Below are positions 5,452 through 5,703 of a stretch of DNA of 5,703 bases, piece after piece. The stretch comes from Oscillospiraceae bacterium (lineage in GTDB: Bacteria; Bacillota; Clostridia; Saccharofermentanales; Saccharofermentanaceae), in NCBI GenBank assembly GCA_902767145.1, contig CACXGG010000288.1, forward strand, positions 1-5,703. The letters are read 5' to 3'. The notes beneath the pieces were generated by a model. The model was not told the origin of the DNA and searched no databases. It saw only the letters and a list, made by a program, of their open reading frames with translations. Positions within the stretch are counted from its first letter, which is position 1. The number at the start of each line of letters is the position of its first letter. Both the position numbers and the translations under genes were made by a program.

Positions 5452-5703
5452 TTACCGAGAAGGAGCAGCGCTTCCATCATTACATCTATGCTCTCTTCAA
5501 AGTCTGACACCGCCATGTGCTCGTTTGCCTGATGGCACTGATCCTCCTGCCATGGGGCCTGCAGACCAAATGCCACCGTATTTCTCATATGTCGGGCATA
5601 TGTTCCGCCTCCAATGGCTACAGGAGACGAATAAAGGCTTCTGTGAGCTTCCTCATAACCGGTGTACTTATCCATATGGGAATTCCATACTGACATGAGA
5701 AGA
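5448..5703 (-). CDS. Sapep/PepV-type M20 dipeptidase, C-terminal part (partial)
   Basis: The frame is open from the right edge to a TGA on the minus strand (5448-5450), giving about 84 C-terminal residues; the gene starts outside the window. The segment MDKYTGYEEAHRSLYSSPVAIGGGTYARHMRNTVAFG, followed by HQANEHMAVSDF, matches the C-terminus of PepV/Sapep metallodipeptidases (peptidase family M20), cytosolic enzymes that split dipeptides with Mn or Zn. GGGTYAR and the His of the HQANE segment are conserved active-site-region residues in this family. The first ATG seen (5694-5696) is preceded in frame by two Leu codons and is internal, not the start. The gene converges on the NlpC/P60 gene. Its last residues (LLLLGK) and stop abut the palindrome, whose right arm supplies the TGA. 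Confidence 0.87.
   Translation of the reverse strand, partial: LLMSVWNSHMDKYTGYEEAHRSLYSSPVAIGGGTYARHMRNTVAFGLQAPWQEDQCHQANEHMAVSDFEESIDVMMEALLLLGK

Overview
The window looks like a chromosomal segment of a mid-GC Clostridia member (Bacillota, Eubacteriales; perhaps a Lachnospiraceae or Oscillospiraceae/Ruminococcaceae-type gut or anaerobic lineage). The reasons are the gene order, an IspH-ribosomal S1 fusion (an arrangement known from clostridia), strong GGAGG ribosome binding sites, and a secreted SH3-NlpC/P60 peptidase. I cannot assign a genus from the sequence alone.

Positions 1-3917 form one tightly packed plus-strand operon: the 3' end of scpB (chromosome segregation), a MurR/RpiR-type regulator, cmk (CMP kinase) and a long fused gene joining IspH (isoprenoid synthesis, MEP pathway) to a four-domain S1 RNA-binding protein. 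Neighbours overlap by 4 bases (GTGA), 4 bases (ATGA) and 1 base (TAATG), so transcription and translation are probably coupled. cmk followed by an S1 gene is a conserved bacterial order; here ispH lies between them and is fused in frame to S1. The operon ends at a strong hairpin-plus-T terminator at 3943-3970, with a weaker second hairpin at 4011-4034.

Positions 4047-5419 are a single-gene unit: a candidate promoter, a secreted cell-wall peptidase (signal peptide, two bacterial SH3 domains, two acidic or Ser/Thr-rich linkers, NlpC/P60 catalytic domain) and a terminator that can work in both directions. Converging on it from the right edge is the 3' end of a minus-strand Sapep/PepV-type M20 dipeptidase gene. 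Its stop codon lies inside a short palindrome of the GGGGACGGTTCT type, which resembles dispersed REP-like elements.

Most of the window is ordinary housekeeping DNA. The points most worth a second look are: (i) a sharply bounded AT-rich island inside the ispH half of the fusion (23% G+C over 100 bases, flanked by about 55%), which holds all three CAA codons of the gene; (ii) an extended -10 promoter-like sequence in that island, followed by a strong internal Shine-Dalgarno and ATG at the IspH/S1 junction, which could allow S1 to be made on its own; and (iii) the palindrome that supplies the dipeptidase stop codon. I see no tRNA, rRNA, CRISPR array, transposase gene or convincing novel defence system.
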